Shown piece after piece: positions 46,497 to 55,548 of a stretch of DNA of 64,000 bases. A program made the position numbers and the translations under genes. Within the stretch, counting starts at the first letter, position 1, and each line of letters opens with the position of its first letter. Origin of the DNA: Brenneria roseae subsp. roseae. Its GTDB lineage: Bacteria; Pseudomonadota; Gammaproteobacteria; Enterobacterales; Enterobacteriaceae. The DNA is taken from NCBI RefSeq assembly GCF_003115845.1, contig NZ_KZ819032.1:62001-126000 (forward strand). The letters are read 5' to 3'. The notes under the pieces were generated by a model. That model was not told the DNA's origin. It worked only from the letters and a program-made list of their open reading frames with translations, and did not search any database.

Positions 46497-47279
46497 GTAC
46501 GCTTCTCCTTAAACATGTTAATGATATGTCAATAGATGGTTAAGTGTGGTTAACCGATCATATTTGTTTCTTTTTTGCGCGATGGATCACGCAACGGAGG
46601 AAAAGCAGCGAGGGATTACTTAAAAGATAGCCAAACTGTTCATGAAATAGCCAATTTGTCATGTGAGGGGCCGAATGAGATAAGTGATACGCGTCACAAT
46701 ATGAAAATGGAAGACGTAAAGTGTTTATCAATAAGGGCTCTAACGATCAATTTATTGTTTTCAATAGGTTGTGTCTATTGTTATTAAGTTTTTGATCGCC
46801 CTATACGATCAAAAGGTATAAAGATCCCTCTTATTCAGCCGATAGTGGCAATACTGTTCGATGTATATTTCTATCAGTTTCGACTATTTGCCTGAATGGA
46901 TGAATTAAAATGTTGCGTTTTTGTTTTTACGTTGTGTATCGGTAGGCCTGAAAAATAGACTTATCTGATTATCAACGGGTAAATAGTTATAGATAATCCA
47001 CAAATTATAAAGGCGGACGAGCAGCAAAATCGGTGCTCACCAAGCCGCTGAAACAAATGACTGCGTCAGTCGAACAGAAGAAAAAGCTAACTGTTATTTT
47101 TTTGTTTTTATTCAGTAAGATCCGGTTTTGAAAACTAAACAATTTAGATAACTACACTGCGCCGGAGCCCTGCGAGCTCCGGTGAGTTTGATGCTTATCG
47201 ATCGATTGCTTGCTGTGGGCGATAGTTGCACCAGCAGTGCTGAGCGATACCTTCTACATAGCATGAAGCAGAGGAAATA
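46497..47279. other. Long intergenic region upstream of acs
   Basis: No gene is supported in this 783-base AT-rich stretch; a 70-codon frame at 46575-46787 has no homology or ribosome binding site. AGTGA-TACGCG-TCACA at 46683-46698 is a CRP site with one mismatch, about 190 bases before acs. TTTTGATCG (46790-46798) and CGATCAAAA (46806-46814) form a nine-base hairpin. CCGGAGC/GCTCCGG forms a hairpin near 47162-47182, just before the next gene. Confidence 0.65.
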
Positions 47280-47672
47280 ATGAGTCTGATATTTGGCAGG
47301 AATGAGATCATCAGCATGCTAAGCCAACCTGTTGAGAACGATCGGCGTGCTGTGGCCGTCATTGATGAAAAGTGCAAAGTGGTATGCGCCAATTCAGCAT
47401 TTAATGCCCACTTTGGACTCCGTTCTGAAATGAATACGCAGGTTTCCATTGATGATGTGCTGCCAATTAATGTTAAATTTGCCTATCAGGACTTTATGAC
47501 GAATTCTGATGTATTAAGCACTCGCGTCGTATCCGACCTGCTGTCCGACGGTTTTGCCAAGAACCAGTTGAGTACGCTGTCTTTTTCTAAATTGAACGTT
47601 GAAAACCGTGTATTGTCATTGCTGATCCTGAACCAGGAATCGCCGGAGCCTACGACAAACCTGGCCTCCTGA
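47280..47672 (+). CDS. Orphan PAS-like protein of unknown function
   Basis: I do not recognise this 130-residue protein as a named family. Residues ~22-60 (RRAVAVIDEKCKVVCANSAFNAHFGL) look like the start of a PAS sensor domain, and the remainder could complete one PAS fold. There is no HTH, kinase or GGDEF part. AGAGGAAATA before the ATG is a strong ribosome binding site. Its neighbours, acs and the TonB receptor, are on other transcripts. It may be a regulatory partner for a protein encoded elsewhere. Confidence 0.65.
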   Translation: MSLIFGRNEIISMLSQPVENDRRAVAVIDEKCKVVCANSAFNAHFGLRSEMNTQVSIDDVLPINVKFAYQDFMTNSDVLSTRVVSDLLSDGFAKNQLSTLSFSKLNVENRVLSLLILNQESPEPTTNLAS

Positions 47673-48223
47673 ACACCATTGATGATGCGGTCAACCGGTT
47701 GAGGATATAACGCTACTTTTAGTGAAAAATATCGTCAAAAGTAAAATTGTTACTATGATAAAACAGAGTAATGCGATCAATAGTAATCGGTTGCGTTGAT
47801 ATCATACGGTCGCTTCCGGCTATATTGATTTGGTCACCGGCCAGATGATTTATAATTATCTTCATGTCGCCATACCTTCAGATTGTGTTGTTTGATTGTC
47901 CGCTTTTCCCATTATTCGCCTGATTGTATATATTGCGGCGATCCCCGGTCTCACGGTATTGCCTGTCAATAAAATCATTGGCGGGTCTGACTTCTTACTG
48001 TTTCCCAGAATAGCGATTGATGTTTCTTAATTTATTGGTTTATTAAGAAGTTTTTATTACACCCTGCTATCAATTCACTATTTTTTGCTGTTGGATTGAT
48101 GGGACGGATCGTCGCATCGAGAAAATATTGCCGATATTTTTCGATTTTGGGTTCCCCCTGGCATGCGTTCAGTTGGCATATCTTCTGAAAACCATAATTC
48201 ATCAGGATAAAGGGGATAAATGC
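47673..48223. other. Intergenic region before the TonB receptor
   Basis: No gene is supported in these 551 bases. TTCTTAAT (48024-48031) and ATTAAGAA (48042-48049) form an eight-base inverted repeat, AT-rich and possibly an operator. I could not find a clear Fur box or FecI-type promoter here. AGGGGAT precedes the receptor start. Confidence 0.5.
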
Positions 48224-50602
48224 ATGGCAAGATTTCGTACTCACTTGTTGGCCCGTGCCTTACGAGTGGCGGTGTTAGGCGCGGCTTTCGGTGTGACTCT
48301 GCCTGTCATGTCCGTGCACGCCGCCTCTGTGGCAACCGTTCAATCCTATGCGGTACCGGCCGGTCCGCTTAACCAGGTATTAAACCAGTTCGCACAACAG
48401 GCGGGTGTGTTGCTTGCTTATGATCCGGCATTGGCGGCGGGGAAAAGCAGTACGGGATTACAAGGCAGTTACCGTGTCGATCAGGGATTTCAGCACATTC
48501 TCGGCGATAGCGGTCTGGTCGCGCAATACAGTGCCGACGGCAGCGTAACACTGGTGCCGCAAGCTGCTCAGGCGTCTGTTCCCGCGACGGTAGCCGCGCC
48601 ACCTAAAAACGAACAAATTATCGTAACGTCACCACCTAATACGGCGCTGAAGCTGGATGTTCCCCTATCGGAAACGCCGCGGTCCGTCTCCGTGGTGACT
48701 GATACGCAGATTCAGGAGCGCGATGCGAAAAAGATTGATCAGGCTTTGCGCTATAGCGCCGGTATTCTGGCGACGCCTTACGGGCCGGACAATAAGGCTG
48801 AATGGGTCACTATTCGTGGGTTTAGCGATCAGTCCCGTTTCCAAAATGGCCTGGCGACGCTGAATGAAGACGGTTTTTATGGACAGCAGCTGGAGCCGTT
48901 TGGCGTTGAGCGTATTGAAGTGCTGAAAGGTCCTGCTTCGGTGCTTTACGGACAAAACCCGCCGGGAGGGTTGATCAACGTTATTACCAAACGTCCGACG
49001 CGTTTACCGCAAGGGCAGATAGAAGTGGAATACGGCTCTAACGACTATCGCCATCTGGCGGTCGATAGCGCCGGTCCGCTGAATGATGACGGTACGGTGT
49101 TGTATCGCGTGGTGGCGCTGGCGCGCGACACGTCCGGCGAAGTGGATTTTGCGGACAGCAAACGCTTCTATCTGGCGCCCAGCATGACTTTCCTGGGAGA
49201 AGATACCGAACTTACCGTACTGGCGAGCTATATGGATACTCAGTCCGGTATGACCAACGGCTTCAAACTGCCGTATGGTACGTTACAGAATACCCCGTTT
49301 GGCAAAGTAGGCTATAAAACCTCGCTGGGTGAACCCGGTATTAATCATCACAATACCCGTCAGTTTAATCTTGGCTATGAATTGACTCACCATGTCAATG
49401 ATACCTGGACGTTCCATCAGAACCTGAATTACACCTATCTGAATATGGATCTGCGCGGCGCTTACGTGCTGGGGATGGTTGATGGCAGCGATCGTCTTGC
49501 CAACCGCGGCCTGACTTACCGCGATGGCTTTGCGCAGAACTGGGCGACGGATAACCGTCTGGTCGGAGAGTGGCAGTTCGACGACATTGAAAACACGCTG
49601 TTATTAGGTGTGGACTATCGTCGTGCCAATACCCAAAGCCGCGATGCGAATCTGTATTCCTTCGGTGCGCCAATCGATATTTTTAATCCCGTATATGGCG
49701 ACTATACGCCACCGGGGGACGATGATCTGTTCGATCACCGTTCAGGACGTCATCAGACGGGATACTACATTCAGAACCAGATTAAATATAATGAGCGGCT
49801 CATCTTCCTGCTGGGCGGACGTTACGATGTGGCGAAATCCCGCGATCGCGATCTGACGTCAGGAGCGGATACGCGCACGGATGACTCGAAATTTACGAAA
49901 ACCGCCGGGGTGATGTATCTGTTTGATAATGGACTCTCACCGTATGTGAGTTACTCCGAGTCGTTCCTGCCGGTGTCTGGTCTTGATGGGTATGGCCGCC
50001 CCTATGTTCCGGAAGAAGGGCAGCAGACAGAGGCCGGGGTGAAATATACGCCGGAAGGATTCAACGGATATGCTTCCCTTGCCTTGTTCAATCTGGAACA
50101 GAAAAACGTCAAGACCACCGATCCGGCGAATCCAAGCCGAACCATTCAGGCAGGTGAGGCGCGCTCCCGCGGTGTTGAATTGGAATTCAGCGGTGAAGTG
50201 TATTCCGGGCTGACGCTGACGGCCAACTACACCTATAACGAAGTGAAAACCACGAAATCCGGTACGGTAGGGGAGAAGGGGAATCGCTTGCCCGGATTGC
50301 CCGAACACATTGTTTCCGGTTGGGCAACGTATGCCTTTAAAGGACCGCTGGAAGGGTTAACGGTCGGCAGCGGGATTCGCTATGTCGGCAGTTCTTACGG
50401 CGATATTGAGAATACCGCCGCTATGAAAGTGCCTGCCTACACGCTGTGGGATGCCATGATCGCCTACGATTTCAGCAAAGACTGGCGGCTACAGGTCAAT
50501 GCCACCAACCTGGCGAATCATGAGTACGTCAGCGCCTGTAACTACTGGTGTTACTACGGAGAAGGGCGCAACGTCAGCGCGAATATCAGCTATCGCTGGT
50601 AA
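48224..50602 (+). CDS. TonB-dependent siderophore receptor with N-terminal STN signalling domain
   Basis: The 792-residue protein has a signal peptide (to about residue 33, ...MSVHAA), an STN domain (~40-110: VPAGPLNQVLNQFAQQAGVLLAYDP), a TonB-box region followed by the plug domain (~150-260: ERIEVLKGPASVLYGQNPPGGLINVITKRP), and a 22-strand barrel ending in the aromatic YRW. The STN domain marks a transducing receptor of the FecA/FpvA kind that signals to a FecR protein. Two Cys near the end (SACNYWCYY) resemble hydroxamate receptors such as FhuE/FoxA, but the ligand cannot be fixed. ATG at 48224 has AGGGGAT upstream. FecI/FecR lie 6 kb away. Confidence 0.92.
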   Translation: MARFRTHLLARALRVAVLGAAFGVTLPVMSVHAASVATVQSYAVPAGPLNQVLNQFAQQAGVLLAYDPALAAGKSSTGLQGSYRVDQGFQHILGDSGLVAQYSADGSVTLVPQAAQASVPATVAAPPKNEQIIVTSPPNTALKLDVPLSETPRSVSVVTDTQIQERDAKKIDQALRYSAGILATPYGPDNKAEWVTIRGFSDQSRFQNGLATLNEDGFYGQQLEPFGVERIEVLKGPASVLYGQNPPGGLINVITKRPTRLPQGQIEVEYGSNDYRHLAVDSAGPLNDDGTVLYRVVALARDTSGEVDFADSKRFYLAPSMTFLGEDTELTVLASYMDTQSGMTNGFKLPYGTLQNTPFGKVGYKTSLGEPGINHHNTRQFNLGYELTHHVNDTWTFHQNLNYTYLNMDLRGAYVLGMVDGSDRLANRGLTYRDGFAQNWATDNRLVGEWQFDDIENTLLLGVDYRRANTQSRDANLYSFGAPIDIFNPVYGDYTPPGDDDLFDHRSGRHQTGYYIQNQIKYNERLIFLLGGRYDVAKSRDRDLTSGADTRTDDSKFTKTAGVMYLFDNGLSPYVSYSESFLPVSGLDGYGRPYVPEEGQQTEAGVKYTPEGFNGYASLALFNLEQKNVKTTDPANPSRTIQAGEARSRGVELEFSGEVYSGLTLTANYTYNEVKTTKSGTVGEKGNRLPGLPEHIVSGWATYAFKGPLEGLTVGSGIRYVGSSYGDIENTAAMKVPAYTLWDAMIAYDFSKDWRLQVNATNLANHEYVSACNYWCYYGEGRNVSANISYRW

Positions 50603-50645
50603 CCCGCTTGCGTATGAAGGGATGATGCCGGTCACTTGACCGGCA

Positions 50646-51704
50646 TCATGATTCCATCCTGATCGCTGGCCAATCGATGATGTCGCATCCCAGTGCTTGC
50701 CCCCAGTCGGCTGTGCTGTCAAGAGGGGTAAACAGCGGCGCCAGATGGCGGCATTCCAGCATGCCGACAAGTTGTTGCAGGCAACGCCGCGTCGGGTGTA
50801 CGTTCCAGCGGTAGAAATCGACCTCGCCTGCCAGCCACTGCCGCCGGGCCCGGTGATTGAGATGGCCGGTGAATAAAATACGGTGACTGAAGTCAGGCTG
50901 TGCCCGCAGTTCGCCGGCAGTGCCGCTCTGTCCATCAGGATTGGCGGCCAGCAGCAGCGGCATTTCCGGCGAAAAAGGCGGCAGTGTTCGCGCCAGACTT
51001 TGCAGTTCGGCTTGCACGCCGGGTTGCAGGCTGCCGTCGTCATGCTCCGCCATCCTCTCCAGCATGGCGCGGCAAGGCGTATCCAGCGTCATTCCGGTTG
51101 CGTTGCGACGCGCCAGCAGCAAGGCCATTTCCACCGCCCGTCCGGAGGGCGGCACCGGACATAGCGCTGGCTGAACCAACTGCGCCAGCAGCGCTTCCCG
51201 CTGCTGGTTCTGGGCGACGTCATACAAACCGTAGGACGCGTCCACCAGCGCCAGCCGCGCCGCGGGCGGTCTGTCGAAGCGGAACAACGCGGATTCCAGG
51301 CTGATATCGCCGCTGTAAAACAGTCCGCCAGACATGTTCAGATGAAACCAGACTCCGCCGTAGGCATGACCGCTGCTGCCGGTGGTGACGGTCAACGGCC
51401 CCAGGCCGAACTGGCCGCGAACGGGAATTATCCGCACATCCAGCCCAGAGGGCAGAGCCTGAGCCGTGATGCCGGTGCAATATACCGGCGTCTGTGGCGG
51501 CAGGCGCGTCAAACCGCCGATGTGATCCTCATGGTCATGGCTCAACAGGATCGCATCAAGATCGTCAGGTATCGGCCACGGTTCGTCATCCGGCTCCAGC
51601 GCGCCGCCTGCATCGAGCAGTATGCGCTGCGACGGCGTGGTCACCAGTATGGCCGCCGGCGCCTTGCCGTGCTGACCGCTAAGAATATCGATACTGACGC
51701 TCAT
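50646..51704 (-). CDS. Metallo-beta-lactamase-fold hydrolase in an ABC operon
   Basis: The 352-residue protein has the metal-binding HxHxDH signature (SHDHEDHIGG, residues ~54-63), a further His in SSGHAYGG, and an Asp in FYSGDISLES, as in MBL-fold phosphodiesterases and PhnP-like enzymes. It lacks an export signal and should be cytoplasmic. It is the last gene of the leftward operon and overlaps the ATPase by four bases. I infer that it processes the imported compound, perhaps a phosphodiester or cyclic phosphate. Confidence 0.82.
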   Translation of the reverse strand: MSVSIDILSGQHGKAPAAILVTTPSQRILLDAGGALEPDDEPWPIPDDLDAILLSHDHEDHIGGLTRLPPQTPVYCTGITAQALPSGLDVRIIPVRGQFGLGPLTVTTGSSGHAYGGVWFHLNMSGGLFYSGDISLESALFRFDRPPAARLALVDASYGLYDVAQNQQREALLAQLVQPALCPVPPSGRAVEMALLLARRNATGMTLDTPCRAMLERMAEHDDGSLQPGVQAELQSLARTLPPFSPEMPLLLAANPDGQSGTAGELRAQPDFSHRILFTGHLNHRARRQWLAGEVDFYRWNVHPTRRCLQQLVGMLECRHLAPLFTPLDSTADWGQALGCDIIDWPAIRMES

Positions 51705-52732
51705 GCCGCCTCCAGCCGCCAGCCTTGATGCAGGCGCACCGCAACGGACTGTTGCTCGCTCAGCGGGGCGTCATGATAAGCGGTCAGCGGCTGGCCGTCG
51801 TTCAGGCGCAGTTGCAGCAGATAGCGTTCCCCCTGATAAATGCAGCTCTCCACCTGAGCGGCCAACCCGCTGGCGGCGACCTCCACATGTTCAGGACGAA
51901 TCAGAATCGGTTGACGTGAATAGGCGACAGAAGTCTGTTCCAGCCCGCGATGCAACTGCGCGCCATCCAGCCGGGCGGCGTCGGCGGCCACAGGCAACGT
52001 TAATACGCTGCCTTTGCCAATGAAGCGCGCCACCCAGGCGTTTTGCGGATATTGATACAGTTGCTGGGGAGAACCCCACTGCATCAGTTTCCCCTGATGC
52101 ATTACCGCGATATGGCTGGCTAACGCCATCGCCTCGGCCTGATCGTGGGTGACATAGATAAAAGTGGCGCCGGTACGGCGGTGAAAATCACGGAAGGTCT
52201 GCTCCATGGTGGCGCGCAGGTGCCGGTCCAGATTGGCCAGGGGTTCATCCAGCAGCATCACCTGCGGTTCTGACACCAGACAGCGCGCCAACGCAACACG
52301 CTGGCGCTGACCACCGCTGAGATCCTGCGGGGAGCGGTCGGCGTAGGCGCCGAGTTCGACCACCTCCAACGCTTCCATGATGCGTTTTTGTCGCGCGGCG
52401 CCATTAACCTTCTTCAGCCTCAGCGGGTAACCCACGTTTTCCGCCACCGTCATATGCGGCCACAGGGCATAGGATTGGAACACCATCCCCATGTTGCGCG
52501 CTTCGGGCGGCAGATGCCGCTGTTGGTCTGCCAGAATTCTATCGCCCAGCAGTACCCGTCCCTGACTGAGTTGTTCCAGTCCGGCCAGAATGCGCAAGGT
52601 CGTGGTCTTACCGCAACCGCTGGGGCCGAGCAACGCGGTGAAATCCCCCTGAGGAATCGTCAGGCTCAGATCGCGCACCACGGCCTGTTCGCCGAACCAT
52701 TTATTGATCTGCTCCAGTTTCAGTTCTGCCAC
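51701..52732 (-). CDS. ABC transporter ATP-binding protein (FbpC/PotA-like)
   Basis: The 343-residue ATPase has Walker A GPSGCGKTT (~36), signature LSGGQRQR (~140), Walker B VMLLDEPLANLD and the switch FIYVTHDQ, plus a C-terminal TOBE domain (PILIRPEHVEV). It resembles iron(III), putrescine and phosphonate/sugar-phosphate importer ATPases of the FbpC class. It overlaps the permease and the hydrolase genes. Confidence 0.9.
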   Translation of the reverse strand: MAELKLEQINKWFGEQAVVRDLSLTIPQGDFTALLGPSGCGKTTTLRILAGLEQLSQGRVLLGDRILADQQRHLPPEARNMGMVFQSYALWPHMTVAENVGYPLRLKKVNGAARQKRIMEALEVVELGAYADRSPQDLSGGQRQRVALARCLVSEPQVMLLDEPLANLDRHLRATMEQTFRDFHRRTGATFIYVTHDQAEAMALASHIAVMHQGKLMQWGSPQQLYQYPQNAWVARFIGKGSVLTLPVAADAARLDGAQLHRGLEQTSVAYSRQPILIRPEHVEVAASGLAAQVESCIYQGERYLLQLRLNDGQPLTAYHDAPLSEQQSVAVRLHQGWRLEAA

Positions 52733-54432
52733 GGGATCACTCCTTTGGGAAGATAGCGGCCCAGGCCGCTCAGCAGCAACATAACCAGCGCGACCAGTCC
52801 GACCACCATCACGGAAACCGCGGAGGCCAGCACTTTGTTGCCGCTCTCGTCCAGATTGAAAATCACCACGCCGAGCGTTTCACTGCCGGCGCTCCACAGC
52901 AGGGCCGAGACGGTCAGTTCGTTGACCGCGGTCAGAAATACCAGCAGCGCCCCGGCAAAGGCTGCCGGCGCCAGCAGCGGCAGGACGATATGGCGCAGCC
53001 GTTGCGAAAAGTTGGCCCCGGCCAGACTGGCCGCCTCTTCCATCGCCGGATCCAACTGCAACATGCCGCTGTGGATCGGCTTGAGGCAGACGGTGAGGAA
53101 ACGCGCCAGATAAGCCAGAAAAATGATCGCCAGCGTTCCGTGCAGCGCGATCTCCACGATGGGAAGCGGGCGGGCGAACAGCAGAATGAAAGCTATCGCC
53201 AGCACCACGCCGGGCAGGGTGTAAGGAATATCGATGGCGTTGTGCAGCCAGCGTAACGACCGGCTGGGGTAACGTACCAGCAGGTAGGCTAGCGGCAGGC
53301 TCAGCAGCATCAGCACGAAGGCCGCCGAAACCGACAGCAGCATACTGTTCGTCAGCGCGCGCCAGGTGGCGCTTTGTCCTTCCAGCATGGTGCCGTAGGC
53401 GGCAAAGGTCAGGGTATCGCCATTCAACGGTACGCCCAGCGTGGGCACCAGCGAGGTCGCGATTAATGCCAGCAGCGGCGCAATCAGAATCATAAACAGA
53501 ACAACAGCCAGCATCAGCTCCGTTGACCAACGCCATGTACCAAGGCGAAACGCCAGCGCACGACCGGCCATTCCGATAAGCGGCAGCGCATGGCGTTGCT
53601 GTAATCGCCCTTGCAACATGACGATCCCTATCGCCAGCACGCCCATTAGTACCGACAGCGCCGCCACCTGATTGAGCATCGTGGGGCCGAAACTGGCCAT
53701 GGTCTGATAAATCTGCGTCGGCAGCACAAAGTAGGAAATAGGGATACCCAGCATGGCGGGAATACCGAAGTTGCCCAGCGCCGACACGAAGGCGATGGCG
53801 CCGCCCGCCCACAGCGCGGTACGGCACAATGGCAGCACAATGTCGCAGAACACCCGCCACAGCGAAGCCCCATTCAGGCGGGCGGCTTCAATCTGCTCTT
53901 TGGGCAGGCAGAGCAACTGGGTGCGCAGCGCCAGAAACACCAGCGGCGCATGCTGAATACCGAGCAGCAGGGCTATCCCTTCAGCGGAGTAAAGCGGGTT
54001 GGAACTGCCGAAGGTGGGCGCCATGCTCAAGCTGTTCAGCAAAATGCTGCTCGGCCCAAACAGTTGCAGCCAGCTCAGGGCGGTGACCTGAGGCGGGATC
54101 ATCATCGGCAGCATAAACAGGAATACCCAGATCTGTTTGGCGCGGATATCGGTCAACGCCAGACAGAAGGCGAAAAGGCTGCCCAGCAGCAGGGAGAGCA
54201 AGGTGCCCAGACCGCTGGTGTAGAAACTGTTATACAGCGCCACCCAGGTGGAGCGGCTGGACAGCACCCGCCACAGGCTGCTGTCGCTGCCCTGATGCCA
54301 GTCAATCAGCGCCGAAATTAACAGCCGCAGGCTGGGCAGCAGACTGAGCAGCGAAACCAGACCGAGCAACAGCCAGAGTAATCCTTTTGGCGGGCTGCCG
54401 CTGGAAGGGTAGCGCATGGCAAGACTACTCAT
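52720..54432 (-). CDS. ABC transporter permease, fused double-domain FbpB type
   Basis: The 570-residue protein has two BPD_transp_1 domains in one chain with about 12 transmembrane segments. Two EAA loops are visible (IEAARLNGASLWRVFCDIVLPL and MEEAASLAGANFSQRLRHIVLPLLAP). This is the FbpB/AfuB arrangement. It starts three bases after the binding-protein stop and overlaps the ATPase gene by 13 bases. Confidence 0.9.
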   Translation of the reverse strand: MSSLAMRYPSSGSPPKGLLWLLLGLVSLLSLLPSLRLLISALIDWHQGSDSSLWRVLSSRSTWVALYNSFYTSGLGTLLSLLLGSLFAFCLALTDIRAKQIWVFLFMLPMMIPPQVTALSWLQLFGPSSILLNSLSMAPTFGSSNPLYSAEGIALLLGIQHAPLVFLALRTQLLCLPKEQIEAARLNGASLWRVFCDIVLPLCRTALWAGGAIAFVSALGNFGIPAMLGIPISYFVLPTQIYQTMASFGPTMLNQVAALSVLMGVLAIGIVMLQGRLQQRHALPLIGMAGRALAFRLGTWRWSTELMLAVVLFMILIAPLLALIATSLVPTLGVPLNGDTLTFAAYGTMLEGQSATWRALTNSMLLSVSAAFVLMLLSLPLAYLLVRYPSRSLRWLHNAIDIPYTLPGVVLAIAFILLFARPLPIVEIALHGTLAIIFLAYLARFLTVCLKPIHSGMLQLDPAMEEAASLAGANFSQRLRHIVLPLLAPAAFAGALLVFLTAVNELTVSALLWSAGSETLGVVIFNLDESGNKVLASAVSVMVVGLVALVMLLLSGLGRYLPKGVIPWQN

Positions 54433-54435
54433 GGT

Positions 54436-55413
54436 TTAGTGGGTTCCGAACAGTTGACCAAAGCGCGTTTTGTTCTGTTCAGCCTCGGCCAATGCTTTGC
54501 CGGCGTCGAACGCTATCAGCTTGATTTGGTCGCGCGCAGGGAAACCTTCCGGCACCGGCAAGTCTGCGCGCGCCGGCAGATAGCCTTGCTTCAGGACCAA
54601 CTGCTGTCCCTGCTCCGACAGGACAAAATCAATAAAGGCTTTGGCGGCGTCGGGGTTTTTGGCTTTCGCCATCATAGCAACCGGCTCGGTCACGATGCTT
54701 ACGCCTTCCTGCGGGAACAGAAATTCAATCGGGGCGCCTTTGGCTTTTTCACGGATAGCCATGAAATCCACCAGTACGCCATAGGCTTTGCTGCCGGAGG
54801 CAATGGCGCTTAGCACTGCGCCATTGCCGCCCTGAGGCATGGCGCCGTTCTCTTTCAGCTTCTGGTAATAGTCCCAGCCCAACTGCGGGTTATTCGTCAA
54901 CGTCGCCAGATGGATAAGCGCCGCGCCGGAATAGAGCGGGCTGGGCATGGTGGTCATATTTTTCAGTTCAGGTTTAAGCAGATCCTGCCATGAAGCGGGT
55001 TTGACCGGCGCCTGACGATGATAGGCGATGCCCGTGGTGATCAGTTTGGTGCCGTAGTAATAGCCATCGGCCTCATAGAGCGAGGGATCGTAACGGGAGG
55101 CTTCAGGCGATTTGTACGGCGCCAGCAGATCCTGCTGCCTGAGCGCCTCCATGGTTACGCTGTCGGAGATCAACAGCACATCCGGCGAGCTGCCGCCTGC
55201 CGCCAGTTCGGCTTGCAGGCGCGCGGTGAGTTTGGTGGTTCCGTCGCGAATCCAGGTAACGTTGATATCCGGATGCGTCTGTTCAAAGGCGGAGACGGTC
55301 ATCTGGGCGTCTTCATTGGGCTGACTGGTGTAGAGCATCAGTGTGGTTTTCGCCATCGCTGAAGTACCGAACATCGTCAGTATCAACGCGGCAAACGTTA
55401 TTCTTTTACACAT
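54436..55413 (-). CDS. Periplasmic solute-binding protein (FbpA/AfuA/PhnS-like)
   Basis: The 325-residue protein has a signal peptide (FAALILTMFGTSAMA) and the class 2 periplasmic fold: MLYTSQPNEDAQMTVSAFEQTHPDINVTWIRDGTTKLTARLQAE, DVLLISDSVT, and ...MMAKAKNPDAAKAFIDFVLSEQGQQLVLKQGYLPAR. FbpA-type iron binders use a paired Tyr near the C-terminal lobe that I do not clearly see, so a phosphorylated organic ligand, as in AfuA or PhnS, is at least as likely as iron. First gene of the operon, divergent from the DeoR regulator. Confidence 0.85.
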   Translation of the reverse strand: MCKRITFAALILTMFGTSAMAKTTLMLYTSQPNEDAQMTVSAFEQTHPDINVTWIRDGTTKLTARLQAELAAGGSSPDVLLISDSVTMEALRQQDLLAPYKSPEASRYDPSLYEADGYYYGTKLITTGIAYHRQAPVKPASWQDLLKPELKNMTTMPSPLYSGAALIHLATLTNNPQLGWDYYQKLKENGAMPQGGNGAVLSAIASGSKAYGVLVDFMAIREKAKGAPIEFLFPQEGVSIVTEPVAMMAKAKNPDAAKAFIDFVLSEQGQQLVLKQGYLPARADLPVPEGFPARDQIKLIAFDAGKALAEAEQNKTRFGQLFGTH

Positions 55414-55436
55414 GTCATTTATTCCCCTTGAATTTC

Positions 55437-55504
55437 GTTTTAATAATTAAAACAGGGGAATCTGACAAAAATATGACCAGTTAATTTCGTAGTAATAATT
55501 TAAC
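55437..55504. promoter_or_regulatory. Repeated operator-like sites between the DeoR gene and the ABC operon
   Basis: GTTTTAA-TAA-TTAAAAC (55437-55453) is a perfect palindrome. With its left flank it reads as TTTCGT..TAATAATTAAAAC, and a near copy, TTTCGTAGTAATAATTTAAC, occurs at 55485-55504 in the same direction. They sit between two divergent starts and are good candidates for DeoR binding. Confidence 0.6.
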
Positions 55505-55548
55505 ATTTTCGTTGTAGTGTTTTCGCAAAGCATCAATACAAGGAGAGA

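Noticed and set aside
46575..46787. A 70-codon plus-strand frame upstream of acs
   Set aside because: No ribosome binding site, AT-driven composition and an overlapping CRP-like site suggest non-coding regulatory DNA.
52880..53860. A 326-codon minus-strand frame inside the fused permease gene
   Set aside because: It is a different frame of the same strand as the permease; composition is Ala/Arg-rich without membrane segments, while the permease frame has clear EAA loops.
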